Part shown: one piece after another, positions 35,715 through 43,913 of the stretch | Numbering within the stretch: the first letter of the stretch is position 1 | Layout: every line of letters starts with the position of its first letter | Assembly (NCBI RefSeq): GCF_041687215.1 | Contig: NZ_JAWLCI010000010.1 | Span: forward strand, 1-64,000 | Reading direction: 5' to 3' | DNA: 64,000 nt | Source: Mariniphaga sp041687215 | Lineage (GTDB): Bacteria; Bacteroidota; Bacteroidia; Bacteroidales; Prolixibacteraceae | The notes under the pieces: model-generated | Told to the model about the DNA's origin: nothing | The model's input: only the letters and a program-made list of their open reading frames with translations | Databases searched by the model: none | Program-made: the position numbers and the translations under genes

Positions 35715-35808
35715 GACCTTTTTACAAAGGTAATTATTTTGAATTTTACAGTTTTCTTATCTTTCCATTAACCCGTTTCAAGGAACAAAGTAACTGAACT
35801 GTTTTTTC

Positions 35809-35816
35809 TATTTTTG
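35809..35816 (+). promoter_or_regulatory. Bacteroidota -7 box (TATTTTTG) before a methyltransferase remnant
   Basis: TATTTTTG fits TAnnTTTG and lies just upstream of the truncated methyltransferase frame, suggesting that a promoter survived while the 5' part of the gene was lost. Confidence 0.4.
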
Positions 35817-35820
35817 CACC

Positions 35821-36210
35821 GAATGTTTCAAGCATTTTTTCAGGCCGGCAAAAGAATTGCAAAAACTCCGGAATATGCTTAAACCTGATGGAATTTTAGT
35901 GGTGATGTCAAAACTATGGAAAGAATTAAAGAGTTTTAAAACCTGGAGGTATGCACACGACCCTACCCATGTGGTCTTTTATCATGAGCAAACTTTCCGT
36001 TTTATTGCGATTCATTTTGGTTTTAACATTCTTGAAATGAAAAAAAAGCAAGGTAGTGATTTTGCAAAAGAAATGACCCATTATCTTTGCAAACAACCGG
36101 CGCATAAACGTATTTCGGGCCTGATTTTCAGTCGTTCAAAAGCAATGGGTTTGTGGCATTTAACGCACAGACCAAAATCCTTGTCGTTTACCACCTGCGA
36201 AATTTTCTGA
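35821..36210 (+). pseudogene. 5'-truncated SAM-dependent methyltransferase remnant
   Basis: In one open frame one reads CFKHFFRPAKELQKL then LKPDGILVVM and DPTHVVFYHEQTFRFIA, the C-terminal part of class I methyltransferases (usual ..HF..P..EL.RL..LLKPGG.L.VMT.. and ..DPTHV.FYS..TF..IA). The first 100-120 residues, including the SAM-binding GxGxG motif, are absent and no start codon precedes the fragment; homology fades by about 36060 and the rest overlaps the 3' end of the dksA-like gene. A broken gene in my view. Confidence 0.7.
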
Positions 36211-36416
36211 AGTTGGTCGAGCCGGGTTTGAAGGTTGCGCAAACTGGCTTCCGTTATGCTTTTGTTGTTTATGGCATCCATGCGCGAAATGCGTCCAATG
36301 GCATCATCGGGAGAAACGGGTGCAGTAAACTCCCTTAATTCTTCTATTTTTTGCGAGAGTTTGTTCATTTCACTATTAATTACTTCTATAATCTGCTGTC
36401 GTTCTTCTTGTGTCAT
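36081..36416 (-). CDS. DksA/TraR-family zinc-finger protein
   Basis: A 111-aa protein with an N-terminal coiled-coil (ERQQIIEVINSEMNKLSQKI), the acidic/basic middle AIGRISRMDAINN, and a C-terminal C4 zinc finger CVKCHKP...CAGC. The family binds RNA polymerase in the secondary channel and modulates transcription with ppGpp. It has a minus-strand -7 box TATTTTTG (36434-36441). Confidence 0.9.
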   Translation of the reverse strand: MTQEERQQIIEVINSEMNKLSQKIEELREFTAPVSPDDAIGRISRMDAINNKSITEASLRNLQTRLDQLQKISQVVNDKDFGLCVKCHKPIAFERLKIRPEIRLCAGCLQR

Positions 36417-36433
36417 ATTTTTTAGAATTAACC

Positions 36434-36441
36434 CAAAAATA
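36434..36441 (-). promoter_or_regulatory. Bacteroidota -7 box (TATTTTTG) for the DksA/TraR-like gene
   Basis: TATTTTTG on the minus strand, 17 bases before the ATG at 36416, fits TAnnTTTG. Confidence 0.45.
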
Positions 36442-36551
36442 GAATTTTTTGTGTGGCTTTTATGCTTGTTGAATTATAAATGCTGTAATTTTTGTTATTG
36501 CACTTTTCCCTGTGTAATTTAAATCTATGGCAAATTCATTATCTTCGCTGT

Positions 36552-36854
36552 ATGAAGGCAAAACAGAAACCGGTATTTAACAAACGCATTTTCTGGGATG
36601 TGAACTTTGAGCAAATCGATTACGATGTCAAAGCAAATTTCGTTATTGAGCGGGTTTTCGAGCGAGGTGATGTGGAAGACATCCGTCAATGCCGCCGGTA
36701 CTATGACGATGAAAAAGTGACGGAAGCCCTCTTGAATGCCAAATATTTGCCACTCCATACCATTCATTTTGCAAGTGCAATCATAAACAAACCAATTGAA
36801 GAATTCAGATGTTACACACTTCGGCAATTGAACCCGGAACTTTTTCCCTATTAA
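36552..36854 (+). CDS. Small partner (DUF6922-like) of the AbiEii-type toxin
   Basis: A 100-aa protein from the ATG at 36552. Features: FNKRIFWDVNFEQIDYDVKANFVIERVFERGDVEDI and a winged-helix-like remainder. In Bacteroidota such proteins are found in front of AbiEii-type nucleotidyltransferases, and I take it as the antitoxin or regulator (family knowledge plus context). Its 3' end overlaps the toxin gene by 46 bases, so the two are co-translated. Confidence 0.75.
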   Translation: MKAKQKPVFNKRIFWDVNFEQIDYDVKANFVIERVFERGDVEDIRQCRRYYDDEKVTEALLNAKYLPLHTIHFASAIINKPIEEFRCYTLRQLNPELFPY

Positions 36855-37435
36855 GGGAAGTGATGGAATTACCAATCCTTCAACCCTTTTCATTGGTTGG
36901 GGAAACCGCTTTGGCTTTACGTTACGGTCATCGAAGTTCAGTGGATTTGGATTTGTTCAATCATAAAGAGTTTAGTCAATCCCAAATTGTTGAAAATCTT
37001 GAAAGAGTGTTTCAGAAAAGATTTGTTTACAAACAGGAACAGACCCGATTTGGAATATTTTGTTTTATCGATGGAGTAAAAGTCGATATAGTCCATTTTC
37101 CACATCCACCAATTGCTCCTTTTGAGGAGTATGAAAAAGTCCGTTTTTACAGCGATGCAGATATTGCCGCTATGAAAATACAGGCCATTTTGGGGCGCGG
37201 AAAGAAAAAGGATTTTTGGGATCTGTATGAATTACTTCAACACTATTCACTACAACAAATCATCGACTGGCACAAACAAAAATATCCGAGCCAGATGCTT
37301 GCCATAAGTATTCCACATGCCATCACATATTTTGTTGATGCCGATGATAGCGAAACCCCGGTAAGTTTCAAAAATCAAACCTGGGAGGGGATTAAAAAAG
37401 GCATAAGTAAAATTGTCAGCGATTATTTACGCTAA
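36809..37435 (+). CDS. AbiEii/AbiGii-family nucleotidyltransferase toxin
   Basis: A 208-aa nucleotidyltransferase toxin of the type IV AbiE group. The NTase signature is LVGETALALRYGHRSSVDLD (G31-E32-T33 in place of the common GGT; D46 and D48 the metal ligands), with a third acidic residue in GVKVDIVHFP (D93). The C-terminal DIAAMKIQAILGRGKKKDFWDLYELL is the family's second conserved block. Related toxins transfer nucleotides to tRNA or other targets and give phage resistance. Overlaps the upstream small gene by 46 bases. Confidence 0.87.
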   Translation: MLHTSAIEPGTFSLLREVMELPILQPFSLVGETALALRYGHRSSVDLDLFNHKEFSQSQIVENLERVFQKRFVYKQEQTRFGIFCFIDGVKVDIVHFPHPPIAPFEEYEKVRFYSDADIAAMKIQAILGRGKKKDFWDLYELLQHYSLQQIIDWHKQKYPSQMLAISIPHAITYFVDADDSETPVSFKNQTWEGIKKGISKIVSDYLR

Positions 37436-37449
37436 CTTCAACCGAATAA

Positions 37450-38034
37450 TTAGGGCAGCGGACTACCTACTGCAATATCGCACCGGTGCCAGGGTTGTCC
37501 GTGCGCCGGATTCAGACGTGGTTTTGTTCCACTGTTTGCAGGAGTGGTGCTTCTTGCCTGCGAGGGATTCATTCGCATGGCGTTTTCGATGGTTGGAGCA
37601 GTAGGGTTATTTGCTGTTGAAGGTGCTGAACTTTGGGTACGGGGAGCAGTAGTGGTTGTTTGGCTGGATGTTGTTTGCCGTGTGGTGTTTGCCGGAGGAG
37701 AATTAAGCGGCGCACCAACCGGGATATCACAACGGTGATAGGGTTCTCCGTGCGGGGGATTCATCATTACTTCTGCACTGTTCTGGGCCGGGCCGGTTTG
37801 CTCTGTTGGTTCAGGAACTGGTGTTGAAATCTCTTGCATGTCAACTTCATCTGACAAATTGGCTTCTGTCTCAGTGTTCACTATGTTATTTTGCTCCATA
37901 GCCTGTTCCTGATTTTCTGATTGTGCAGGTTGTTTCGAATCATTTTTTGCAGGGTTGCAAGATGTTATAACAAACATGGCAACTGCAGTAATTACAATCG
38001 TGTATAAATTAAATTGAATTTTCATGTACTTCAT
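37450..38034 (-). CDS. Lipoprotein with duplicated NPPHG..HRCD motif
   Basis: A 194-aa lipoprotein: signal peptide with lipobox (VITSC, Cys26), a long low-complexity linker rich in T, S, P, N and Q, and two copies of an unusual motif, NPPHGEPYHRCDIPVGAPL (residues 92-110) and NPAHGQPWHRCDIAVGSPL (175-193). The second is the extreme C-terminus. The H...H-C pattern suggests metal or cofactor binding. I know similar segments recur in Bacteroidota proteins, but no function. Confidence 0.8.
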   Translation of the reverse strand: MKYMKIQFNLYTIVITAVAMFVITSCNPAKNDSKQPAQSENQEQAMEQNNIVNTETEANLSDEVDMQEISTPVPEPTEQTGPAQNSAEVMMNPPHGEPYHRCDIPVGAPLNSPPANTTRQTTSSQTTTTAPRTQSSAPSTANNPTAPTIENAMRMNPSQARSTTPANSGTKPRLNPAHGQPWHRCDIAVGSPLP

Positions 38035-38135
38035 AATTTTTAATTTGTTAATTTAAATTGAGTTGTTCCTTTTAGATTTGCTGTTAATTTCCAATCACTA
38101 AAACAACGTTTTCCTGCAAAAATAGTTTAAAATAT

Positions 38136-39167
38136 TTAATACTTCCACCTGTTTGCCAGCGCCACCAGCGATAACATCACCGGAACTTCAACCAATACGC
38201 CAACAACTGTTACCAGAGCCGCCGGCGAGTGTAATCCGAAAAGTGCAATGGCAACGGCCACGGCCAGTTCAAAAAAGTTGCTGGCGCCAATCATGGCTGC
38301 CGGGGCGCAGATAGCATGTGGAAGTTTTAGTTTTTTACCTCCAAACCAGGCCAGGAAAAAGATAAAATAGGTTTGAATAATCAGGGGCACAGCAGCCAGC
38401 AAAATAATCAGCGGATTATTCAGAATGTTTTGCCCCTGAAAGGCAAAAAGCAACACCAGTGTAATCAAAAGCGCCATGATGCTCACCGGTTTCAGTTTGG
38501 GTAAAAATTCTTTTTTAAACCATTCGTCCCCGCGTCGTTTTATCAGGATTCGTTGAGTAATTATTCCTGCAACCAGCGGAACTACAACAAAAATGATAAC
38601 ACTGGCTATCAAAGTGTCATAAGGAATGATAATATTGGTAATTCCGAGCAGTAAACCTACAATGGGTATGAATGCTACCAAAATAATCAAATCGTTTACT
38701 GAAACCTGCACCAGCGTGTAATTGGGGTCGCCGTCGGTGAGGTAACTCCAAACAAAAACCATAGCAGTGCAGGGTGCTGCCCCTAAAATAATAGCGCCGG
38801 CAATATACTCGCCGGCAAGCTCCGGGTCAATCCAGGCAGAATAGATTTTTGAAAAAAATATCCATGCAAAAAATGCCATGGTAAAAGGTTTGATGGCCCA
38901 GTTGATAATAACGGTCCAGACAATACCCCGAGGCTTTTTACCCACTTGTTTAATACTGGTAAAATCAATCTGGAGCATCATCGGGTAAATCATTAGCCAA
39001 ATCAAAACTGCTACCGGGATGTTTACACGGGCAAACTCCAGGCTGCTGATTATTTCAATTGAATCACCGAGTAAATAGCCAAGCCCTATACCGGCAAGTA
39101 TTCCAAGGGCTACCCAGATGGTTAAATATTTCTCGAAAAAGCCAATGCTCTTTTTTTGTTTTCCCAT
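38136..39167 (-). CDS. acr3: Arsenite efflux permease, Acr3 family
   Basis: A 343-aa inner-membrane protein with about ten membrane segments. The Acr3 hallmark GAAPCTAMVFVWSYLTDGDP (the essential cysteine in the fourth membrane segment) and the C-terminal ICAPAAMIGASNFFELAVA block are present. Expels As(III), using the proton motive force. Last gene of a minus-strand arsenic operon, six bases after arsM. Confidence 0.96.
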   Translation of the reverse strand: MGKQKKSIGFFEKYLTIWVALGILAGIGLGYLLGDSIEIISSLEFARVNIPVAVLIWLMIYPMMLQIDFTSIKQVGKKPRGIVWTVIINWAIKPFTMAFFAWIFFSKIYSAWIDPELAGEYIAGAIILGAAPCTAMVFVWSYLTDGDPNYTLVQVSVNDLIILVAFIPIVGLLLGITNIIIPYDTLIASVIIFVVVPLVAGIITQRILIKRRGDEWFKKEFLPKLKPVSIMALLITLVLLFAFQGQNILNNPLIILLAAVPLIIQTYFIFFLAWFGGKKLKLPHAICAPAAMIGASNFFELAVAVAIALFGLHSPAALVTVVGVLVEVPVMLSLVALANRWKY

Positions 39168-39172
39168 TTTGA

Positions 39173-39976
39173 CTATTTGTTTGCAATAATCGTTAAACTA
39201 AAAATTCCCGTTTCAGTTTGTTTGAATTTTTTAATTTCGTTTTCATTCAAATAGTTTATAAGAACCGTGTCCGGAATTCTGATTTGTTTTTCCTTTTTGA
39301 TTTCTATATTCGTAAATCCCTGCTTTTCAATAATTTTTAGGTATTCCTGTTTTTCAGTTGCACCCGAAACGCAACCGGCGTACATTTCAGCAGCTTCTTT
39401 TAGCCCCTTTGGTAATTCACCGCTGGTTACCACATCCGAAATACAAAAATGGCCACCCGGTTTAAGCACCCGGAAAATTTCAGAAAATGCTTTTTGTTTG
39501 TCGGGAACCAGGTTGAGCACACAGTTGCTGATAACCACATCAAAATTGGAATCGGACAGCGGCATTTCTTCAATATCGCCCTGAATGAATCCGATGTTTT
39601 TGAATCCGGTTTTGGCTAAATTTTGCTGTGCTTTCCGAATCATTTCTTCGGTAAAATCGAGGCCGGTAACTTTTCCGGTTTCGCCAACAATAGTTCTGGC
39701 AATGAAACAATCATTGCCGGCACCGCTGCCCAAATCGAGCACACTGTCGCCTGGTTTTATACCGGCAAATTCGGTGGGTAAACCGCAGCCCAGTCCCAAA
39801 TCTGCATCCGGATTATATCCAGCTACGTTGGTATATTCGTCGCCAATCATGCTGAATTCCAATTCACCGCAACACCCCGATGAGCCGCAACATCCTTCCT
39901 GTTGTAAAAGACTGCTTTGGCTGGCAATGGAGCCGTACTTTTCTTTTACTACCAGTTTTAAATCTTCTGCTTTCAT
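39173..39976 (-). CDS. arsM: Arsenite S-adenosylmethionine methyltransferase
   Basis: A 267-aa SAM-dependent enzyme that methylates As(III) to volatile or less toxic species. N-terminal Cys cluster EGCCGSSGCCGE, SAM motif VLDLGSGAGNDCF, then ISNCVLNLVPDK and MYAGCVSGA, which match the As-binding cysteines of ArsM enzymes. Its start overlaps the arsC stop (ATGA at 39973-39976), so arsC and arsM are coupled. Confidence 0.95.
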   Translation of the reverse strand: MKAEDLKLVVKEKYGSIASQSSLLQQEGCCGSSGCCGELEFSMIGDEYTNVAGYNPDADLGLGCGLPTEFAGIKPGDSVLDLGSGAGNDCFIARTIVGETGKVTGLDFTEEMIRKAQQNLAKTGFKNIGFIQGDIEEMPLSDSNFDVVISNCVLNLVPDKQKAFSEIFRVLKPGGHFCISDVVTSGELPKGLKEAAEMYAGCVSGATEKQEYLKIIEKQGFTNIEIKKEKQIRIPDTVLINYLNENEIKKFKQTETGIFSLTIIANK

Positions 39977-40398
39977 AGTTGTGGTAAAATTTCTTCTTTA
40001 TATAATTTCGTAAATGCTTCTTTTATTTCGTCGCGCACCCGGTAATATTCATTTTGAATAAATTCCGGTGTACCGGTGGCGTGCGAAGGGTCGTCGAACC
40101 CGATGTGCAGCCTGTGTTTTACTTTACCCAAAAAAGCCGGACAGTTTTCGTTGGCGCCGCCGCAAACGGTAATCACGTAATCCCATTCTCTGTCCAGATA
40201 TAAATCAACTGAATCGGAAGTGTGTTCGCTGATATCGATACTAATTTCCTTCATTACTTCAACGGCTTTGTGGTTCAGTTTTCCGGAAGCCTCGGTTCCG
40301 GCTGAAGCTACTTCCAACCTGTCGTCGAACGATTTTAAAAATCCGTGGGCCATCTGGCTGCGGCAACTGTTGCCGGTGCATAGAATTAAAATTTTCAT
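39973..40398 (-). CDS. arsC: Arsenate reductase, LMW-phosphatase type
   Basis: A 141-aa arsenate reductase of the low-molecular-weight protein tyrosine phosphatase fold. The P-loop CTGNSCRS (C-x5-R) sits at the N-terminus, and VCGGANENCPAF contains the redox cysteine used with thioredoxin. Reduces As(V) to As(III), which Acr3 then exports. It has no glutaredoxin-type signature. Confidence 0.95.
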   Translation of the reverse strand: MKILILCTGNSCRSQMAHGFLKSFDDRLEVASAGTEASGKLNHKAVEVMKEISIDISEHTSDSVDLYLDREWDYVITVCGGANENCPAFLGKVKHRLHIGFDDPSHATGTPEFIQNEYYRVRDEIKEAFTKLYKEEILPQL

Positions 40399-40514
40399 GA
40401 TGAAATTGTTAAGGTGTCAAATTGTTAAACTGTTAAATGCAAAATTGCTGGATTATGCTATTTCTGCTCGTTTCCTAAATTAATGTGTCATCATACTCAT
40501 GCAATCATGTTTTG

Positions 40515-41345
40515 CTACTTCATGAATTTATAGTGCACATCTGCAAACGCTTTGTGTGCAAAGGATTCTGAATGGCAGGAGGTGCAGCTCATTTTCACAC
40601 TGGTGTTTTTTACTTTTCCGTCGTTTCCGTGGCAGGCTACACAGCTGTTTGTCGCTTCATTGGTGTGTGTATTTGTGATGTATGCATTGGTGTAAATATC
40701 GTTGAGCGAAGCGGTTACTTTTTGCGCCACGTCACCGGTTAACCGGCGGCACCGTTCTTTTCGTTCCTTGCTGTCCACAGAGAAACCCGATGTTTTGCAC
40801 CAATTGGTGTTCGATGCATGGCACAAAACCGAATTGGAAGCACTTACCACTGGTGTAAAATCAAACACAGCATTTTGCGGGTTGAATACCGGCAAAGACT
40901 CTTTTTCGTACCATTGAAAAAGGTCGGTAATCATTTTATCCTGAACATTTTTATCGGTAACAAATAATCCAATTAACGCTGCTGCGCCGTTCAATGCACC
41001 ACAAACCGACCCGAAGCCACCAATTCCCCCATGCCCGTATTTAAACATGTGGATGGGAAACGATGTAAACGGCTCACCAAACTTATCGGCCAACTGGGAA
41101 ACGACACTTATAACGGTCGCATACATGCAGCTTCCTTCACTGTATCTGTCGTATGCCAGTTGAGCTGTTGCGGAAGGGTCCAGGTGAAAATACTCCCATT
41201 CGCTTTCTTCCGGGGTGAATTCCAGATTTCTTGTTTCCGGTAAAGGTTGTTTTTCAGGCTTGAATGCTGTAGTGAGTGTTAACAGGCCGGCTCCGCCTGC
41301 TGCAATAGCGCCGGCAGCTACTTTCATTGCTTTTCTTCTGTCCAT
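40515..41345 (-). CDS. Tat-exported C_GCAxxG_C_C family protein with two c-type haem motifs
   Basis: A 276-aa exported redox protein: an N-terminal DRRKAMK twin-arginine-like signal, a C_GCAxxG_C_C domain (GSCMYATV, GFGSVCGALNGAAALIG, LCHASNTNWC) and a C-terminal pair of haem sites CVACH and CTSCH. The family with the C_GCAxxG_C_C motif is predicted to be a redox-active Fe-S or metal binder; the diheme tail suggests electron transfer in the periplasm. It lies between the ArsP-like permease and arsC in the arsenic operon. Its place in arsenic chemistry is not known. Confidence 0.85.
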   Translation of the reverse strand: MDRRKAMKVAAGAIAAGGAGLLTLTTAFKPEKQPLPETRNLEFTPEESEWEYFHLDPSATAQLAYDRYSEGSCMYATVISVVSQLADKFGEPFTSFPIHMFKYGHGGIGGFGSVCGALNGAAALIGLFVTDKNVQDKMITDLFQWYEKESLPVFNPQNAVFDFTPVVSASNSVLCHASNTNWCKTSGFSVDSKERKERCRRLTGDVAQKVTASLNDIYTNAYITNTHTNEATNSCVACHGNDGKVKNTSVKMSCTSCHSESFAHKAFADVHYKFMK

Positions 41346-41383
41346 TTTTTTTATCGTTTTTTGCGTTACTTTTATTATCGATT

Positions 41384-42703
41384 TTAAAAGAATGTTCCGT
41401 AAATCATTCCCGACAGGGTTGCCATTATTACCACCAGCAGAACATAAACCAGCGTTTTTTGTGTGCCAATCACACCGCGGATGACCAGCATATTTGGCAG
41501 CGATAACGAAGGCCCGGCAAGCAGCAATGCCAAAGCCGGTCCTTTTCCCATTCCGGCAGCAATAAGGCCCTGTAAAATGGGCACTTCAGTTAGCGTAGCG
41601 AAATACATAAATGCACCCACAATGGAGGCGAAAAAGTTGGAAAATACCGAATTCCCGCCCACCAGATTGGCCACCCATTCGTTGGGTATAATCCCGGCCA
41701 TGGCTGTATCGTCGTGGGTTGAGCCAAGCAAAAAACCGGCTGCCAACACGCCAATGGCCAGCAGCGGCATAATCTGTTTGGTGAAATCCCATGCAGAAAT
41801 GGTCCATTCTTTATTGTCCTGGTCTCTTTTATCGATTAAGGTAATAATACTTAATCCGGCAATAGCAACTACCATTGGAATGAGCGGTGACGAACTTAAG
41901 AATGCTGATGCAGCAGTGGCTAAAGTTGCAAGCAAAACATGCTGCCATTTGATTTTCAAAATTGCGATTAAAGAATATACGAGTACCAGTCCAAATGCCG
42001 AGGTGATGTACCACTTGTTGGCCCAAATCCAGTACCATGTGCCATCGGTTACGCCATCGCCCGGTTTTCCCCAGTTGGCAAAAACCAGAATAAGAACGAG
42101 GGTAAAAAAGTGAAGGGATGTTTGCCACATGGGGCGTTTTTCCGGAACATCGGGAAAACTCAGTTGCTCTTCATTTTTTGTTTTTTCCTCTTTACGGTAA
42201 ATGAGCGACATAACGGAGCCAATGACTACGGCAAAAACCACTGCGCCAATTACGCGGGCAACGCCCATTTCAAAACCCAGAATGCGGGCTGTGAGTATGA
42301 TGGCCAGAATATTGATGGCCGGTCCACTGTACAAAAGGGCGATGGCTGGTCCCAAACCTGCTCCGCGTTTGTGAATGCTTGAAAACAGGGGCAAAATGGT
42401 GCAACTGCAAACGGCCAGGATTGTCCCCGAAACCGATGCCACTGTGTAGGCCACCCATTTTTTTGCTTTGGCGCCAAAATATTTCATTACAGCGCCCTGA
42501 CTTACAAAAACGGCAATTACCCCGGCTATAAAAAAGGCCGGCAGCAGGCACAAAATCACGTGTTCCTGTGCATACCATTTGGCCAAATCGAACATAGCCA
42601 GAATCGCTTCAGTGAATCGTGCGTTTTCGAGGGGCATAAAGTAGGCAAACACAAAAACGGCAACAATCCAACCTAAAATTTTAATCTCTTTTTTCCAGTC
42701 CAT
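41384..42703 (-). CDS. ArsP-like (DUF318) permease
   Basis: A 439-aa inner-membrane permease of the DUF318/ArsP_1 family. It has about ten membrane segments, and the signature AVCSCTILPLFSSIHKRGAG (CxC pair in a membrane segment) followed by IALLYSGPAINILAI. Relatives export organoarsenicals (ArsP) or other compounds. It follows ArsR by one base and opens the permease/redox/arsC/arsM/acr3 operon. Confidence 0.88.
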   Translation of the reverse strand: MDWKKEIKILGWIVAVFVFAYFMPLENARFTEAILAMFDLAKWYAQEHVILCLLPAFFIAGVIAVFVSQGAVMKYFGAKAKKWVAYTVASVSGTILAVCSCTILPLFSSIHKRGAGLGPAIALLYSGPAINILAIILTARILGFEMGVARVIGAVVFAVVIGSVMSLIYRKEEKTKNEEQLSFPDVPEKRPMWQTSLHFFTLVLILVFANWGKPGDGVTDGTWYWIWANKWYITSAFGLVLVYSLIAILKIKWQHVLLATLATAASAFLSSSPLIPMVVAIAGLSIITLIDKRDQDNKEWTISAWDFTKQIMPLLAIGVLAAGFLLGSTHDDTAMAGIIPNEWVANLVGGNSVFSNFFASIVGAFMYFATLTEVPILQGLIAAGMGKGPALALLLAGPSLSLPNMLVIRGVIGTQKTLVYVLLVVIMATLSGMIYGTFF

Positions 42704-42704
42704 T

Positions 42705-43010
42705 TCAGGCTTCGTTAAATAGTTGGTTGAACAATTTTTTGGCCTTTTCCCAGTTTTCGTGATTCAGGCAGTATTTTATAAAAGGAGGTTCGGTTTCGCC
42801 CTGAATTAATCCGGCATATTTTAATTCTTTCAGGTGTTGCGAAAGCGTAGAACGCCCGATTGGAAGTTCATCAACCAAATCGCCGCTATAGCAGCAGGCA
42901 TCAATTCCGCTCAGTTTTTTTAGGATATAAATCCGTACCGGGTGGCTCAGGGCTTTAGCTATTTTTGCCTTTTGCAAAATTGCCTCTTCAAATTCAATTT
43001 TTACTGTCAT
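42705..43010 (-). CDS. arsR: ArsR-family repressor (CCYSGD type)
   Basis: A 101-aa winged-helix repressor. DNA-binding helix RSTLSQHLKELKYAGLIQGE and the As(III)-binding motif ACCYSGD. Very similar in layout to the ArsR at 46824. It leads the operon with the ArsP-like permease, C_GCAxxG protein, arsC, arsM and acr3. A palindrome around the promoter (43042-43061) is its probable operator. Confidence 0.92.
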   Translation of the reverse strand: MTVKIEFEEAILQKAKIAKALSHPVRIYILKKLSGIDACCYSGDLVDELPIGRSTLSQHLKELKYAGLIQGETEPPFIKYCLNHENWEKAKKLFNQLFNEA

Positions 43011-43041
43011 TTTATTGTTGGTAATGAAAATCTTTGTTCGT

Positions 43042-43061
43042 ATTTCGCAAAATAACGAAAT
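43042..43061 (-). promoter_or_regulatory. ArsR operator around the promoter -7 region
   Basis: ATTTCG-CAAAATAA-CGAAAT, 6-bp arms and an 8-base spacer. On the minus strand the spacer reads TTATTTTG, close to the TAnnTTTG -7 box. The same architecture is at 46787-46806. Confidence 0.7.
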
Positions 43062-43090
43062 GATTTATTGACCACCAAAGAATTTTTCAC

Positions 43091-43098
43091 TAATTTTG
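43091..43098 (+). promoter_or_regulatory. Bacteroidota promoter for the nitroreductase gene
   Basis: TAATTTTG (43091-43098) with TTG at 43068-43070, a 20-base spacer, fits the Bacteroidota -33/-7 pattern. It would give a 5' leader of about 85 bases before the ATG at 43193. Confidence 0.5.
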
Positions 43099-43192
43099 CT
43101 TTTGTCGTTGAAGGATGAATGGCAATGTGTTGATATACAAAATTAAAAATTCCATATTTAGAACCAGTTTTAATAACCAAAAATCAGCAATT

Positions 43193-43834
43193 ATGAAATT
43201 AAAGTTTATTACCGCACTTCTTTGTATTGTATTTGGTTTTTCAGAAATGAATGCCCAATCGCTTGAAATCATTAAACTTCCTGCGCCTCAGAAATCCGGG
43301 GGTATGTCGCTGATGGAATCACTGAACAACCGTCAGTCGCAGCGCTCATACAGCAGTAAAGAACTCACACAGCAGCAAATGTCGAACCTGCTTTGGGCGG
43401 CTTACGGCATTAACCGGCCCAATGGTTACCGAACCGCTCCGTCGGCACGTGCAGTGCACGAGTACGATATTTACATCATTAAAAATGACGGCTGGTTTGT
43501 GTACGACGCAGAGCAACACGCCATGCTGAAAATGGGCAATGAAAATTTGCAGGAACATGCAGGATCGCAGGATTATGTTCAGACTGCCCCTGTAAACCTG
43601 GTTTTTGTGGCCGATTTTGACAGGATGGAAGTTTACGATGAAGAAATGAAGGTTTTCTATTCTGCAACAAATGTGGGGTTCATTTCGCAAAATGTTTACC
43701 TCTGGTGTGCGTCAGAAGGTCTTGGTACCGTGGTTCGTGGTTTAATTGACAAGGAAAAAGCCAAAGAGGTTTTAAAACTTCGTCCCAATCAACATGTTGT
43801 GTTGGCGCAAACCGTTGGGTATCCAGGGGAATAA
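43193..43834 (+). CDS. Exported nitroreductase-family (SagB-like) protein
   Basis: A 213-aa FMN-binding nitroreductase-fold protein with a signal peptide (MKLKFITALLCIVFGFSEMNA). Motifs: NNRQSQRSYSSKEL, the FMN-binding LLWAAYGINRPNGYRTAPSA and a C-terminal LGTVVRGLIDKEK. The start at 43193 is chosen for the signal; an ATG at 43115 is in frame. It is the only plus-strand gene inside the arsenic island and divides the two arsenic branches. A periplasmic nitroreductase near ArsF/ArsG homologues makes a role with nitroaromatic arsenicals plausible, but this is inference. Confidence 0.85.
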   Translation: MKLKFITALLCIVFGFSEMNAQSLEIIKLPAPQKSGGMSLMESLNNRQSQRSYSSKELTQQQMSNLLWAAYGINRPNGYRTAPSARAVHEYDIYIIKNDGWFVYDAEQHAMLKMGNENLQEHAGSQDYVQTAPVNLVFVADFDRMEVYDEEMKVFYSATNVGFISQNVYLWCASEGLGTVVRGLIDKEKAKEVLKLRPNQHVVLAQTVGYPGE

Positions 43835-43856
43835 AATTGTTTTTTGACCAATAGAT

Positions 43857-43890
43857 AAAGGCTGATCGGATTTTAATCCGGCCAGCCTTT
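43857..43890. terminator. Rho-independent terminator
   Basis: AAAGGCTG (43857-43864) pairs with CAGCCTTT (43883-43890), with an inner CGGATT...AATCCG stem and a T-run after it. It lies between the nitroreductase gene and the convergent ProC-like gene. Confidence 0.8.
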
Positions 43891-43913
43891 TTAATATTTT
43901 GTTTTTTAACGAA

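Noticed and set aside
41463..42113. 216-codon plus-strand frame in the ArsP-like gene
   Set aside because: Antisense to a clear membrane protein with conserved motifs; composition is that of a reverse-strand shadow.
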